Source: JACQFZ01 sp045810625
GTDB lineage: Bacteria > Pseudomonadota > Gammaproteobacteria > Acidiferrobacterales > Sulfurifustaceae
NCBI GenBank assembly: GCA_045810625.1
Contig: JBJMVQ010000049.1
Span: 75,102 to 139,101 of the forward strand
Direction: 5' to 3'
DNA length: 64,000 nt
Under the pieces are notes generated by a model. It was not told the origin of the DNA, made no database searches, and saw nothing but the letters and a program-made list of their open reading frames with translations. A program made the translations under genes and the position numbers. The stretch's first letter is position 1. Each line of letters begins with the position of its first letter. Positions 1-7,752 of this stretch are shown here, one piece after another.

Positions 1-1176
1 CGCCGAGAGATCATGCTCGCCCGCGACGTGCTCGAAGTGCCGGCTCTCGTTCGCCAGGCGTTTGGTGATCGGATGCAGGCGCTCGCCTTCCTGCGTGAGA
101 TAGCGCGCCGCCGGATCGACCGTAAACCAGTCGATGTCGAGATCGGGATGAAGCTTGCGCAGCTCGCGTGCAATGGCGAGGTCGCGCTGCACGTGACCCA
201 AGCCGATCGGGCTCGAGATGAACAACGCTTTGCGCTTGCGGCTCATCGCGCGCGTCCAGGTCGTGGTGCGCGGTTGGCCTTCGACGAAGTCGCGCAGCGA
301 TTTATTGAAGATCACCGGATCGCGCACCGCGGTGAGATGCCCGCCGCCGCCGATGGTGAGCATCTGCGAGCCGGGTACGAGCTCGTGGATCTCTTTGCCT
401 TTCACGTACGGAACGCGCTTGTCGCCGTCGCCGTGAATCACGAGGGTGGGGCAGCGTACCTGGCGCGCGAGGTCGCGCACGTCGTTGCCCATCCAGCCGC
501 TAAAGCCCGCGCTTACCGCGGCGCCGTTCGACGCCCAGCCGTAGCGGACCGCGTCCTCGAACGGTTTGGTCGAATGCGGCTCGGTGAAGCAGATCGAAAA
601 GAACCAGTGGAGATATTCCGGCCAGTTGCTGCGCGCCAGCTCGGTCTGGGTGCGCACGTGCTCGGCGAACTTCGGGTGGTCGAGCCGCGACTCGGCGAAG
701 CCGCCCGCGATGACCACGTGCGACACGCGTTCCGGCTGCTCGGCCGCGAGCCGCAGCGCCGTCATGGTGGTCGCCGAGATGCCGACGACGGCGCACTTGT
801 CGACGCCGGCGGCGTCGAGCACGGCGACGAAGTCGTGGTAATACTCGTCGAGGCTGTACGCGGCTTGTCCTTGGGGCCGGTCCGAGCGGCCGTTGCCGCG
901 GCAGTCCATGGTGACGACGCGGAAGTGGTGCGACAGGTACGGCACCGTGGTTTTCAACATCTGCGAGTGCGTGATCTGAAAGACCGGCGCGAACGCGATC
1001 CACGGCCCGCCGGTGCCCCAGACGGCGTACCAGATTTTCACGCCCGCGCGCTCGACGTAGCCGCTGCGCACCGGCTGCACGGTTTCGAACGGGGACGTCC
1101 GATAAGGCTCGGGGACTTCTCCGGCGGGCTGCAGCTCGCCGACGATACGGCGGAAACTTTCCGGTAGCTTGTCCAT
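1..1176 (-). CDS. alpha/beta hydrolase-glycosyltransferase fusion, partial
   Basis: The reverse strand is open from an ATG at 1176 to the window edge, giving 392 codons with no stop, so the 3' end is missing. Residues about 25-300 read as an alpha/beta hydrolase: a GTGGPW oxyanion-type turn, MDCRGNGRSDRP, a nucleophile elbow reading GISATT, a late strand ending in HGDGDKRVP and a histidine in GGGGHLTA. From about residue 313 a second domain starts (RKRKALFISSPIGLGHVQRD), which is the N-terminal Rossmann strand and GLGH loop of GT-B glycosyltransferases of the UGT/MurG type. The elbow has Thr where GxSxG has Gly. It begins 1 base after the TetR stop, so the two are surely co-transcribed. The domain calls are family knowledge; the substrate is unknown. 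Confidence 0.8.
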   Translation of the reverse strand, partial: MDKLPESFRRIVGELQPAGEVPEPYRTSPFETVQPVRSGYVERAGVKIWYAVWGTGGPWIAFAPVFQITHSQMLKTTVPYLSHHFRVVTMDCRGNGRSDRPQGQAAYSLDEYYHDFVAVLDAAGVDKCAVVGISATTMTALRLAAEQPERVSHVVIAGGFAESRLDHPKFAEHVRTQTELARSNWPEYLHWFFSICFTEPHSTKPFEDAVRYGWASNGAAVSAGFSGWMGNDVRDLARQVRCPTLVIHGDGDKRVPYVKGKEIHELVPGSQMLTIGGGGHLTAVRDPVIFNKSLRDFVEGQPRTTTWTRAMSRKRKALFISSPIGLGHVQRDLAIARELRKLHPDLDIDWFTVDPAARYLTQEGERLHPITKRLANESRHFEHVAGEHDLSA

Positions 1177-1177
1177 G

Positions 1178-1900
1178 TCAGCTCCTCCGGCGCTTGGTTG
1201 TGCGGCGCTTGGCGATGCCCGAAGTACGCCTGCCGGTTTGCGCATCGAGCATTCCGAGCAGTTTCTGCATGGCGTCGAGCGCGGCGAGGTGGTTGCGCCG
1301 TTCCTCTTGCTCGCCGATCAAATCCGAAAATTCCATGCCAAGCCAAAATTCCGAGATCCAGGTGGCGACGACGTCAGGTGTAAACATGGCGGGAAGCGTC
1401 ACGTCGTTCGCCGCTAAGGCCGCGAATGCTTCGCGTACACCGCCGCGCACGACCTCCTTCCATGCGCGGACGCGCGGAAGAAACTTCTCGCGCAGCTCGG
1501 CGTCGGCCATGCTCGCCGCCCAGAGCTCGGCCTGTACCCGCACGAATCCGGACGCTAAATCGCTCTCATAAAATCGCCGCGCCTCGGCCCATTTCTCTGC
1601 GAACCCTCCGGGACCGCGGTACATCCGCTGCTGGCGTTCGAGCAGTTGCCGGTTCGCCTCATCGAGCACGGCGATGACGAGCTGATCCTTCGTGCGGAAG
1701 TGGTAGTTGATGAGCGCATGGTTGACGCCGGCGTCTTTGGCGATTTCGCGCATGCTGAGCGCGGCGTAACCCTCTTTGGCGAGCCGGCGAAACGCGGCGT
1801 CGAGGATCTTGACCTTGGTACTGTCGAGATCGGCGGCGGCGAAGAGCTGCGGGCGCTCGGCTTCGGAATCCGGTCGCTTGCGGGGAGAAACGGCGGGCAC
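1178..1900 (-). CDS. TetR family transcriptional regulator
   Basis: A 240-residue protein with a typical TetR N-terminal helix-turn-helix at about residues 28-75 (KILDAAFRRLAKEGY, then SMREIAKDAGVNHALINYHF). The start is GTG at 1900, chosen because an AAGGAG ribosome site lies 6 bases upstream (1907-1912). The C-terminal ligand domain resembles the BetI-like group (IxEFWLG region), and the tail is very basic. It is the first gene of an operon with the hydrolase-glycosyltransferase, and AT-rich repeated motifs just upstream suggest autoregulation. The DNA-binding family is certain; the ligand is not known. Confidence 0.9.
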   Translation of the reverse strand: MPAVSPRKRPDSEAERPQLFAAADLDSTKVKILDAAFRRLAKEGYAALSMREIAKDAGVNHALINYHFRTKDQLVIAVLDEANRQLLERQQRMYRGPGGFAEKWAEARRFYESDLASGFVRVQAELWAASMADAELREKFLPRVRAWKEVVRGGVREAFAALAANDVTLPAMFTPDVVATWISEFWLGMEFSDLIGEQEERRNHLAALDAMQKLLGMLDAQTGRRTSGIAKRRTTKRRRS

Positions 1901-1911
1901 CAGATGCTCCT

Positions 1912-1947
1912 TGGTTTAAACGTGCGTTTTAAACGACTGGTTAAACT
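1912..1947. promoter_or_regulatory. Putative TetR operator: triple GTTTAAAC-like repeat
   Basis: Three copies of GTT(T)(T)AAAC lie in tandem at 1914-1921, 1926-1934 and 1940-1946, directly upstream of the TetR start in otherwise GC-rich DNA. The first is a perfect 8-base palindrome. Position and symmetry fit an autoregulatory operator; this is inference. Confidence 0.5.
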
Positions 1948-2141
1948 TTACTCTCGCGAGCGCGACGCGTCAAGCACGACGGCGCAACGCAAATTTGTGC
2001 GATGCCGGGAGCGCGGGCGCAGTTCTTCCGCTACGGCGTCTCGCCGGTCTGACCGAAGCCGATTGGGAATTTCGGCGGGCAAGCGCCGTCGCCCGTCCAC
2101 GGGAACGCTGCGCCGCAGGCGGCGAGAGAACAGCGAGGGCG

Positions 2142-2504
2142 TTATCGTCCCGTAGCGGGCGGAGTCTGAACGGTGTAGTGAATGGTCATGAGCTGAACGC
2201 GATCGTTTCGGATCAGCAAGCTGTCCGCGCCGTCGCGAACGACCGCGTTCTTGCCGGTCGCGGTCCATTCCAGGAACGCCACGTCGCCGAACGTCGTTCG
2301 TTGCGTATAACGATACTTTGCGTCGGGCACCTGCTCGGCGAGTAGCGCCGCGGCCCGGCGCACGCCCGCGTGACCGTCGAACCGGCCGTAGGTGGTCAGC
2401 AAAACGCAATCGGGCGCAAAGTTCGCGGCGATGTCGCCCTCGACGTCGCCGCGGTCCGCGCGGGCGAGATGGTCGTTGAAAATTTCGGCCGTGCTCCGTG
2501 CCAT
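2142..2504 (-). CDS. SnoaL-like/NTF2-fold protein
   Basis: A 120-residue protein with the NTF2-like pattern: an N-terminal helix (AEIFNDHLARADRGD), IAANFAPDCVLLT, and C-terminal strands ending IHYTVQ. Such proteins are small cone-shaped enzymes or ligand-binding domains (polyketide cyclase/ketosteroid isomerase superfamily), usually cytoplasmic. It stands alone, divergent from the methyltransferase downstream. Nothing in the sequence fixes a substrate. Confidence 0.75.
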   Translation of the reverse strand: MARSTAEIFNDHLARADRGDVEGDIAANFAPDCVLLTTYGRFDGHAGVRRAAALLAEQVPDAKYRYTQRTTFGDVAFLEWTATGKNAVVRDGADSLLIRNDRVQLMTIHYTVQTPPATGR

Positions 2505-2639
2505 GCAATGCTCCTTGCGTTCATGGATTAACTAGGATCGCGCCACGCAATTGTTGTTCCGCCCATCCGCGGTTCATTGCGCCATGGTTTTGCGGGCGTT
2601 TAGTATCTGTCCGTCAACGGCCTGGCAGGAAATCGACAA

Positions 2640-3293
2640 ATGAATTGGATCGTAACGGCTCTTGTATTAATCGGTGCGTGCTTCGCTGGATCGGTCGCCG
2701 CACAGACGCCGCCGACGCATCAGCACAGCTTCGGCAACGCCGAGCATTGGGCGCACGTCTTCGACGATCCTCGGCGCGACGAGTGGCAAAAGCCGCACGA
2801 AGTGATCCAGGCGCTCGCGCTCGAGCCCGGCGCGGTGATCGCGGACATCGGATCGGGCACCGGCTACTTCGCGGTGCGACTGGCCAACATGGTGCCGCAA
2901 AGCCGGGTGTATGGCGTCGACGTCGAACCCGATATGGTGAAGTACCTCGCGGCGCGCGCGAAACGCGAGAAGCGCGACAACGTGATTTCGGTAGCCGGCG
3001 CCCCCGACGATCCGCGCCTGCCCGAGAAGGTCGATTTAATTCTTCTGGTCGACACGTATCACCACATCGATCAGCGCACGGCCTATTTCAAAAAAGTACG
3101 GGAATCGCTCAAACCCGGCGGCCGCCTCGCGATCATCGATTTCCGCATGGATTCACCGCAAGGTCCGCCGAAAGCGGCGCGCATTGCGCCGGAACGCGTA
3201 GTCGCCGAGCTGAAAGACGCGGGCTACACGCTCGATCAGGAGCAAGGCTTCCTTCCTTACCAATACTTCCTCGTCTTCCGACCGACTTCGTAG
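2640..3293 (+). CDS. Exported class I SAM-dependent methyltransferase
   Basis: A 217-residue protein. Residues 1-21 form a signal peptide (hydrophobic core, cleavage near VAAQ). The rest is a class I methyltransferase: motif I is VIADIGSGTGYF near residue 68, an acidic end of strand 2 is GVDVEPDM, and a post-I region reads VDLILLVDTYHHID. RBS-like AGGA precedes the ATG. A signal peptide on a SAM enzyme is odd because SAM is cytoplasmic. Homologues with the same arrangement occur in proteobacteria, but the substrate is not known to me. Confidence 0.8.
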   Translation: MNWIVTALVLIGACFAGSVAAQTPPTHQHSFGNAEHWAHVFDDPRRDEWQKPHEVIQALALEPGAVIADIGSGTGYFAVRLANMVPQSRVYGVDVEPDMVKYLAARAKREKRDNVISVAGAPDDPRLPEKVDLILLVDTYHHIDQRTAYFKKVRESLKPGGRLAIIDFRMDSPQGPPKAARIAPERVVAELKDAGYTLDQEQGFLPYQYFLVFRPTS

Positions 3294-3455
3294 CCGAGCG
3301 TCATCGAGTCAGCGAACATTCCCCCTACGCGGTTCGACGCTTTTAACGCACCGCTATACCACTGCGCATATCGCGGCGACTGCGCAGGCCCGAGTGGCGA
3401 AAAGTCGCGCTGTGCTTTAACTTGCCCGCTTCAACGCTCACCAGGGAGAAGGTCG

Positions 3456-3737
3456 ATGGCGTTGCTCCGAAGCATTGGAAGCCCTGTCACGATCGCGCCG
3501 GGCGCGACGCACTATTGGCACTACTGGTTCGGCATCGGCTTGGACGTTGGAGTCGCCCTCGTGACGCCGAACCTGCTCGAATCGAATATCAACGTGGAGC
3601 TCGACGCCTCCGACAACGGCGTGGTTGCCGTGCAAAGCCCGGGCGAGGGCGGGCCGTTGATTCACTATACGGTCCGGATTCACAACCGCGGCGCGACGCC
3701 GATGCTCTACAACCTCAACATCGGGAATCTGTTATGA
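3456..3737 (+). CDS. Hypothetical protein, beta-rich
   Basis: A 93-residue protein with a strong ribosome site (GGGAGAAGG) 4-5 bases before the ATG. It has alternating hydrophobic strands and no signal peptide or membrane segment; VHYTVRIHN-like strands near the end suggest a small beta sandwich. It overlaps the next gene by ATGA. I do not recognise the family. Confidence 0.55.
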   Translation: MALLRSIGSPVTIAPGATHYWHYWFGIGLDVGVALVTPNLLESNINVELDASDNGVVAVQSPGEGGPLIHYTVRIHNRGATPMLYNLNIGNLL

Positions 3738-4018
3738 AGAAAACCAAGAAGAAGAAAACGTCGAAGGCGCGGAGAGAGCCGAAACCCCAGGTAGCGATCG
3801 TTCAGAAGCTGCTCGTGATCACCGAAGCCGGTCGCGTCGTCGGGACGCAGGTTCTCGCGGAACCACCCAGTCGTCCGGCGCGCGCGACGGCGATGCTACA
3901 AGCGGGACCTGGGCAGCAGGCACATGAGCTGGAGATCGAGGTGCCGGCTCGGCTTGGTCCCGAAGAGATTCACCGGTTTCATGTGTTAATCGCGGAGCGA
4001 TTGCAGCTCGGCAGGTAG
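3734..4018 (+). CDS. Hypothetical protein with basic N-terminus
   Basis: A 94-residue protein whose ATG at 3734 overlaps the preceding TGA (ATGA), so the pair is translationally coupled. The first 20 residues are a lysine-rich cluster (KKTKKKKTSKARREPK). The rest is a short alpha/beta segment ending in HRFHVLIAERLQLG. No family recognised. The in-frame extension upstream of 3734 runs antisense-like through the previous gene and was not used. Confidence 0.55.
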   Translation: MKKTKKKKTSKARREPKPQVAIVQKLLVITEAGRVVGTQVLAEPPSRPARATAMLQAGPGQQAHELEIEVPARLGPEEIHRFHVLIAERLQLGR

Positions 4019-4176
4019 CGACCGAGCTGGCGTTAGCGCAGTGCGCCTGCACGTTGTTCGAGTGCTCGCGGGTTGCGATGAATTGGGCGACTACTTGCGA
4101 CGCTGCATGGGTAACGGGCGAGTGGCGCTTGCCAAGACCGACGTGGCAACGTATTCGTGCGCTGCGCGCCGATCGG

Positions 4177-4393
4177 TTAGTGGCAGACCGTGTCGAACAG
4201 ACTCGTGTTCGGGCAGAAGTCCCGGTAGCTGCCGGCGGCCTTGCCGTCGAGCCAGCGCGTGCAGGTCTGCGCCTGCCGGCACCGACACTACGTAGCCGCG
4301 TACCCCTCGTCATCGAGTTCCAGTCGATCGAGCATTCGCACCACCCGGTCTGCACGTGCTTCGTGCCCGCGAGTCAGTTCTGGAAGAATCCAT
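4177..4393 (-). pseudogene. Remnant of a small Cys-rich protein (DUF6455-like)
   Basis: On the reverse strand an ATG at 4393 has a GGAGG ribosome site at 4403-4407. After a few codons the plausible reading shifts frame into ELTRGHEARADRVVRMLDRLE, then meets an in-frame TAG after EGYAAT. It continues as CRCRQAQTCTRWLDGKAAG and YRDFCPNTSLFDTVC to a TAA at 4177. The C..C..C...WL plus YRxFCPN pattern resembles small DUF6455-type proteins (recalled, not searched). One frameshift and one stop make this a probable pseudogene. Confidence 0.45.
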
Positions 4394-4819
4394 CACGGCC
4401 GTCCTCCGCCGCTTGATCGTGTGTTAACGCTAGGCGGGTCGAGTTCGGACGGCCTTGATTTCGGTCAACGTACGCTCCAAGCGCAATATTGCTGCACGAT
4501 GCTTGAGCCGGGAATGGGCGAATCGTCCCGATTTTTATGGCTCGGCTAAGATCTGGAAGCGGAAAGAAATAACGGATCGGTGGATTCGTCCCGACCGGGT
4601 GGCGGATTGTCCCAGTCGTTCGCTTATCGGGCTATCCCGATCTGCGGTCTCAACAGGGATAGGGAGCAACGTGCTTCGGCGCTGTTAAGATATGCACGCA
4701 CCGGGTCGCGAGGGGCGTCCCGGCGAGTGGAGGGCGGTCGGCTGCTGCCGCCATGCGACGGGTCGCGAAAGCCAGTTTAACGGTAACAAAACGCAACAAT
4801 AAGATATCGGAGAGCGGTT
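4394..4819. other. Intergenic region with degenerate GATTCGTCCCGA-like repeats
   Basis: I see no supported gene here. Four loosely similar stretches occur at about 4519-4531, 4583-4595, 4603-4615 and 4632-4643, each built on (G)AT(C/T)GTCCCGA. They precede the acyl-CoA dehydrogenase pair and could be regulator sites, but the match is loose. Confidence 0.3.
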
Positions 4820-6010
4820 ATGAGCGCGGTGATGAACGAGTTGGAAGCATTTCGTCGGGAAACGCGGGCATGGTTGGAAACGAATTGCCCGCAGAGCATG
4901 CGCGGTCCCATAACAAGCTATGCCGATGTCTGCTGGGGCGGACGCAACTTTAAGTTCGCGAGCGAGGACCAGCGCCTGTGGCTCGAGCGCATGGCGAAGC
5001 GCGGCTGGACCGCGCCCGAGTGGCCGACGCAGTACGGCGGCGGCGGGCTTTCGAAGGAACAAGCGAAGATCCTGCGCGAAGAGATGGCGCGCATCGGCGC
5101 GCGCCAACCGCTTCATAGTTTCGGTCTTTCGATGATCGGCCCGGCGATCCTCAAGTACGGAGCCGAGGCGCTGAAGCGCCAGCACATCCCGCCGATCATC
5201 CGCGGTGAAATCCGCTGGTGCCAAGGGTACAGCGAGCCGAACGCCGGCTCGGATCTCGCCGGCCTGCAAACGCGCGCTGAGGACAAGGGCGATCACTTCA
5301 TCGTCAACGGCCAGAAGATCTGGACGTCCTATGCCGACAAGGCCGACTGGATGTTTTGTCTCGTGCGCACGAACTCGACGGCGAAGAAGCAGCTGGGTAT
5401 CAGCCTCGTGCTGTTCGACATGACGTCGCCGGGCGTTACGACACGCCCCATCAAGCTCATTTCCGGCGCGTCGCCGTTCTGCGAAACGTTTCTCGACAAC
5501 GTTCGCGTCGGCAAGGACCAGGTGGTCGGCGAGATCGACGAAGGCTGGACGGTCGCGAAGTATCTGCTCACGCACGAGCGCGAGATGATCAGCGGCATGG
5601 GTCTCTCCGCCATCGGCGTCAAGTCGCTCGGTGAGCAAGCGGTCGACGTGTTGGGGCTCGAGGACGGCCGGCTCGCGGACGAATTCATGCGCGCCGACGT
5701 CGCAAAGTTTGAAATCGACGCCAAGGCGTTCGAGCTGACGCGCGAGCGCGTGATCGACGAGGCGAAATCCGGCCAGGGTGTGGGGAACACGTCGGCGATG
5801 CTGAAGTATTACGGCACCGAGCTGAACAAGCGCCGCCACGAGCTGACGATCGCGCTCTACGGCAGCGACGCCATGGTGTGGGAGGGCGCAGCGTGGAACG
5901 AAGGCACGCGCGCGCGCGAATGGCTGCGATCGAAAGGCAACTCGATCGAAGGCGGCACATCCGAAATCCAGCTCAACGTCATCGCGAGAAATATTCTCGG
6001 CCTCTATTGA
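4820..6010 (+). CDS. Acyl-CoA dehydrogenase, large-subunit type
   Basis: A 396-residue flavoprotein of the acyl-CoA dehydrogenase superfamily. It has the FAD/substrate signature WCQGYSEPNAGSDLAGL near residue 135, then VNGQKIWTS and the C-terminal GGTSEIQLNVIARNILGL. Length and layout resemble the large subunit of heteromeric dehydrogenases such as PimC. The adjacent gene (51 bases downstream) matches the small-subunit type, so the two probably form one alpha/beta enzyme oxidising a dicarboxylic, branched or cyclic acyl-CoA. A weak GGAGA site precedes the ATG. Superfamily is certain; substrate is inference. Confidence 0.9.
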   Translation: MSAVMNELEAFRRETRAWLETNCPQSMRGPITSYADVCWGGRNFKFASEDQRLWLERMAKRGWTAPEWPTQYGGGGLSKEQAKILREEMARIGARQPLHSFGLSMIGPAILKYGAEALKRQHIPPIIRGEIRWCQGYSEPNAGSDLAGLQTRAEDKGDHFIVNGQKIWTSYADKADWMFCLVRTNSTAKKQLGISLVLFDMTSPGVTTRPIKLISGASPFCETFLDNVRVGKDQVVGEIDEGWTVAKYLLTHEREMISGMGLSAIGVKSLGEQAVDVLGLEDGRLADEFMRADVAKFEIDAKAFELTRERVIDEAKSGQGVGNTSAMLKYYGTELNKRRHELTIALYGSDAMVWEGAAWNEGTRAREWLRSKGNSIEGGTSEIQLNVIARNILGLY

Positions 6011-6061
6011 TTGCGCTCGCGCACGCGTCGTATGCATAACTAAATAAATAAGGTACAGCCA

Positions 6062-7204
6062 ATGACACTCTTGGTACTGACGGAAGAACAAATCATGCTC
6101 AAGGACTCCGCAAAGGAGTTCTTGAAGGAACAGGGTTCGGTCAAAGAGCTGCGTCGCCTGCGCGACGAGCGCGACGCCACCGGTTTTTCGCCGAAGCTGT
6201 GGCAAAGCATGGTAGAGCTTGGGTTTGCGGGCACACTGATCCCCGACGATTTCGGCGGTTCCGGGTTCGGCCATGTCGGCATGGGCCAGATCATGGAAGA
6301 GTGCGGACGCAACCTGACCGCCTCGCCGTTGTTCGCCACCGCCATCCTCGGCGCCTCCGCGCTTCTTCTTGCGGGAAGTGAGCAACAAAAGCGCGAGCTG
6401 CTGCCGCAGATCGCCGGCGGTCAGCTGCTGCTCGCGCTGGCTGCGGATGAAGCGGTGCGGCACGCGCCCGCCAATGTGAGCGTGCGCGCCGAGAAGAAGG
6501 GCGACGGCTTCGTCGTCAACGGCCGGAAGACGTTCGTTGCCGACGGGCACATCGCGGACAAGCTTATCGTGTCGGTCCGTACATCGGGCGAGCGCAGCGA
6601 CAAGCGCGGCCTGACGCTCTTATTAGTTGATCGGACGGCTAAGGGCGTCGAGGTCGAACGCACGGTGATGGTCGACAGCCGGAACAGCGCCATCGTCAAG
6701 TTCAACAACGTCCAGGTGCCGGCCGCCGCCGTGCTCGGCAAGGTGGACGAAGGTCACGCCGTGCTCGCACGCATACTCGATATCGGCAATGCGCATCTCG
6801 CCGCGGAGCTGCTCGGTATCGCCGAGGAGGCGTTCGACCGAACCGTGCAGTATCTCAAAGAACGCAAGCAGTTCGGCGTCTACATCGGCTCGTTTCAGGC
6901 GCTGCAGCACCGCGCCGCGCATTTGTGGAGCGCGATCGAGCTGGTGAAGTCGAGCGTGCTCAAGGCGCTGCAAGCGCTCGATGCCAACACCGCCGATGTG
7001 CCGATGCTCGTCAGTGTCGCCAAAGCGAAAGCCTGTGAGACGGCGGAGCTCGCCACCAACGAAGCGGTGCAAATGCACGGCGGCATCGGCATGACCGACG
7101 AGTTCGAGATCGGCTTTTTCCTCAAGCGCGCGCGGCCGGCGCAGCAGTTGTTCGGTGACTATCGATATCACGCCAACCGCTTCGCCGAGCTGAGCGGGTA
7201 CTAG
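6062..7204 (+). CDS. Acyl-CoA dehydrogenase, small-subunit type
   Basis: A 380-residue acyl-CoA dehydrogenase homologue. The N-terminal helical domain begins LTEEQIMLKDSAKEFL, the middle domain has a degraded signature (ALAADEAVRHAPANVSV instead of the usual TEPxAGSD), and the C-terminal domain carries QMHGGIGMTDEFEIG. The weakened middle signature and size fit the small subunit of PimCD-like heteromers. It follows the large-subunit gene by 51 bases in the same direction, consistent with one operon. No other pathway gene follows directly. Confidence 0.88.
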   Translation: MTLLVLTEEQIMLKDSAKEFLKEQGSVKELRRLRDERDATGFSPKLWQSMVELGFAGTLIPDDFGGSGFGHVGMGQIMEECGRNLTASPLFATAILGASALLLAGSEQQKRELLPQIAGGQLLLALAADEAVRHAPANVSVRAEKKGDGFVVNGRKTFVADGHIADKLIVSVRTSGERSDKRGLTLLLVDRTAKGVEVERTVMVDSRNSAIVKFNNVQVPAAAVLGKVDEGHAVLARILDIGNAHLAAELLGIAEEAFDRTVQYLKERKQFGVYIGSFQALQHRAAHLWSAIELVKSSVLKALQALDANTADVPMLVSVAKAKACETAELATNEAVQMHGGIGMTDEFEIGFFLKRARPAQQLFGDYRYHANRFAELSGY

Positions 7205-7296
7205 GAGAAAGTGGTCCCCGCTGGAGCGAGTGAAGCCATCCGAGCCCTTCGGAGCGTGTCCGAAGGGCTTTGGCGAGTCGAACCTTCTCGCTCGGC

Positions 7297-7540
7297 TTAC
7301 TCCTTCCTCGCTGCCTGCGTGCGGTCTCGTTCTGTCTCCGCGCGTCTTTTGGCAGAGTCGTGCGCGCCTTTCGCCTCGGCCATCGTCTTGTCATGGTTGG
7401 CCTTGGCGTCGTCTTTGCACGCGTCGCGCGCCTTGGCTTTGAACTGCTGATCGCATTGCTTCTTCGCGGCGTTGTAGTCCGTGTCGGCTTTTTCTTCGCC
7501 GATTTGTACTCGGTGTCCGCCTTCGCGGGCCGACGAACTC
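7297..7540 (-). pseudogene. Remnant of a Lys/Ala-rich coiled-coil protein
   Basis: The reverse strand reads KADTEYKSAKKK, then after a one-base slip in the A-run near 7494-7500 continues DTDYNAAKKQCDQQFKAKA and on through RDACKDDAKA to ERDRTQAARKE and a TAA at 7297. The (A)DxxYxxAKxxC repeat is typical of small secreted proteins common in betaproteobacteria. No start or signal peptide is found upstream, so the 5' end is gone as well. Confidence 0.55.
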
Positions 7541-7752
7541 CGAGCGAATTCGTTAGTAAGCGAGAATCGGGGCGCGGCTCGACGGCGCGCACAACATCGC
7601 CGTGCCTGGCAATCGACGCCCGCCCGTCGCTACATTTCCGCGTTTGTCGCCGACCATGCTCTGACCAACGACAGCGCCCGGTTTGACTCGTGCCGCGTTG
7701 CGCCCCTAGCATGATCGCCACAAAATCCGATAACTCCCAGGAGCGGAGAACA

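Noticed and set aside
13..1167. A 384-codon forward ORF at the left edge
   Set aside because: It is the antisense of the hydrolase-glycosyltransferase frame. Its product is Arg/Ala/Val-rich and matches no family, while the reverse strand has clear motifs.
4685..6550. A 621-codon reverse ORF
   Set aside because: Antisense to both acyl-CoA dehydrogenases; no family resemblance.
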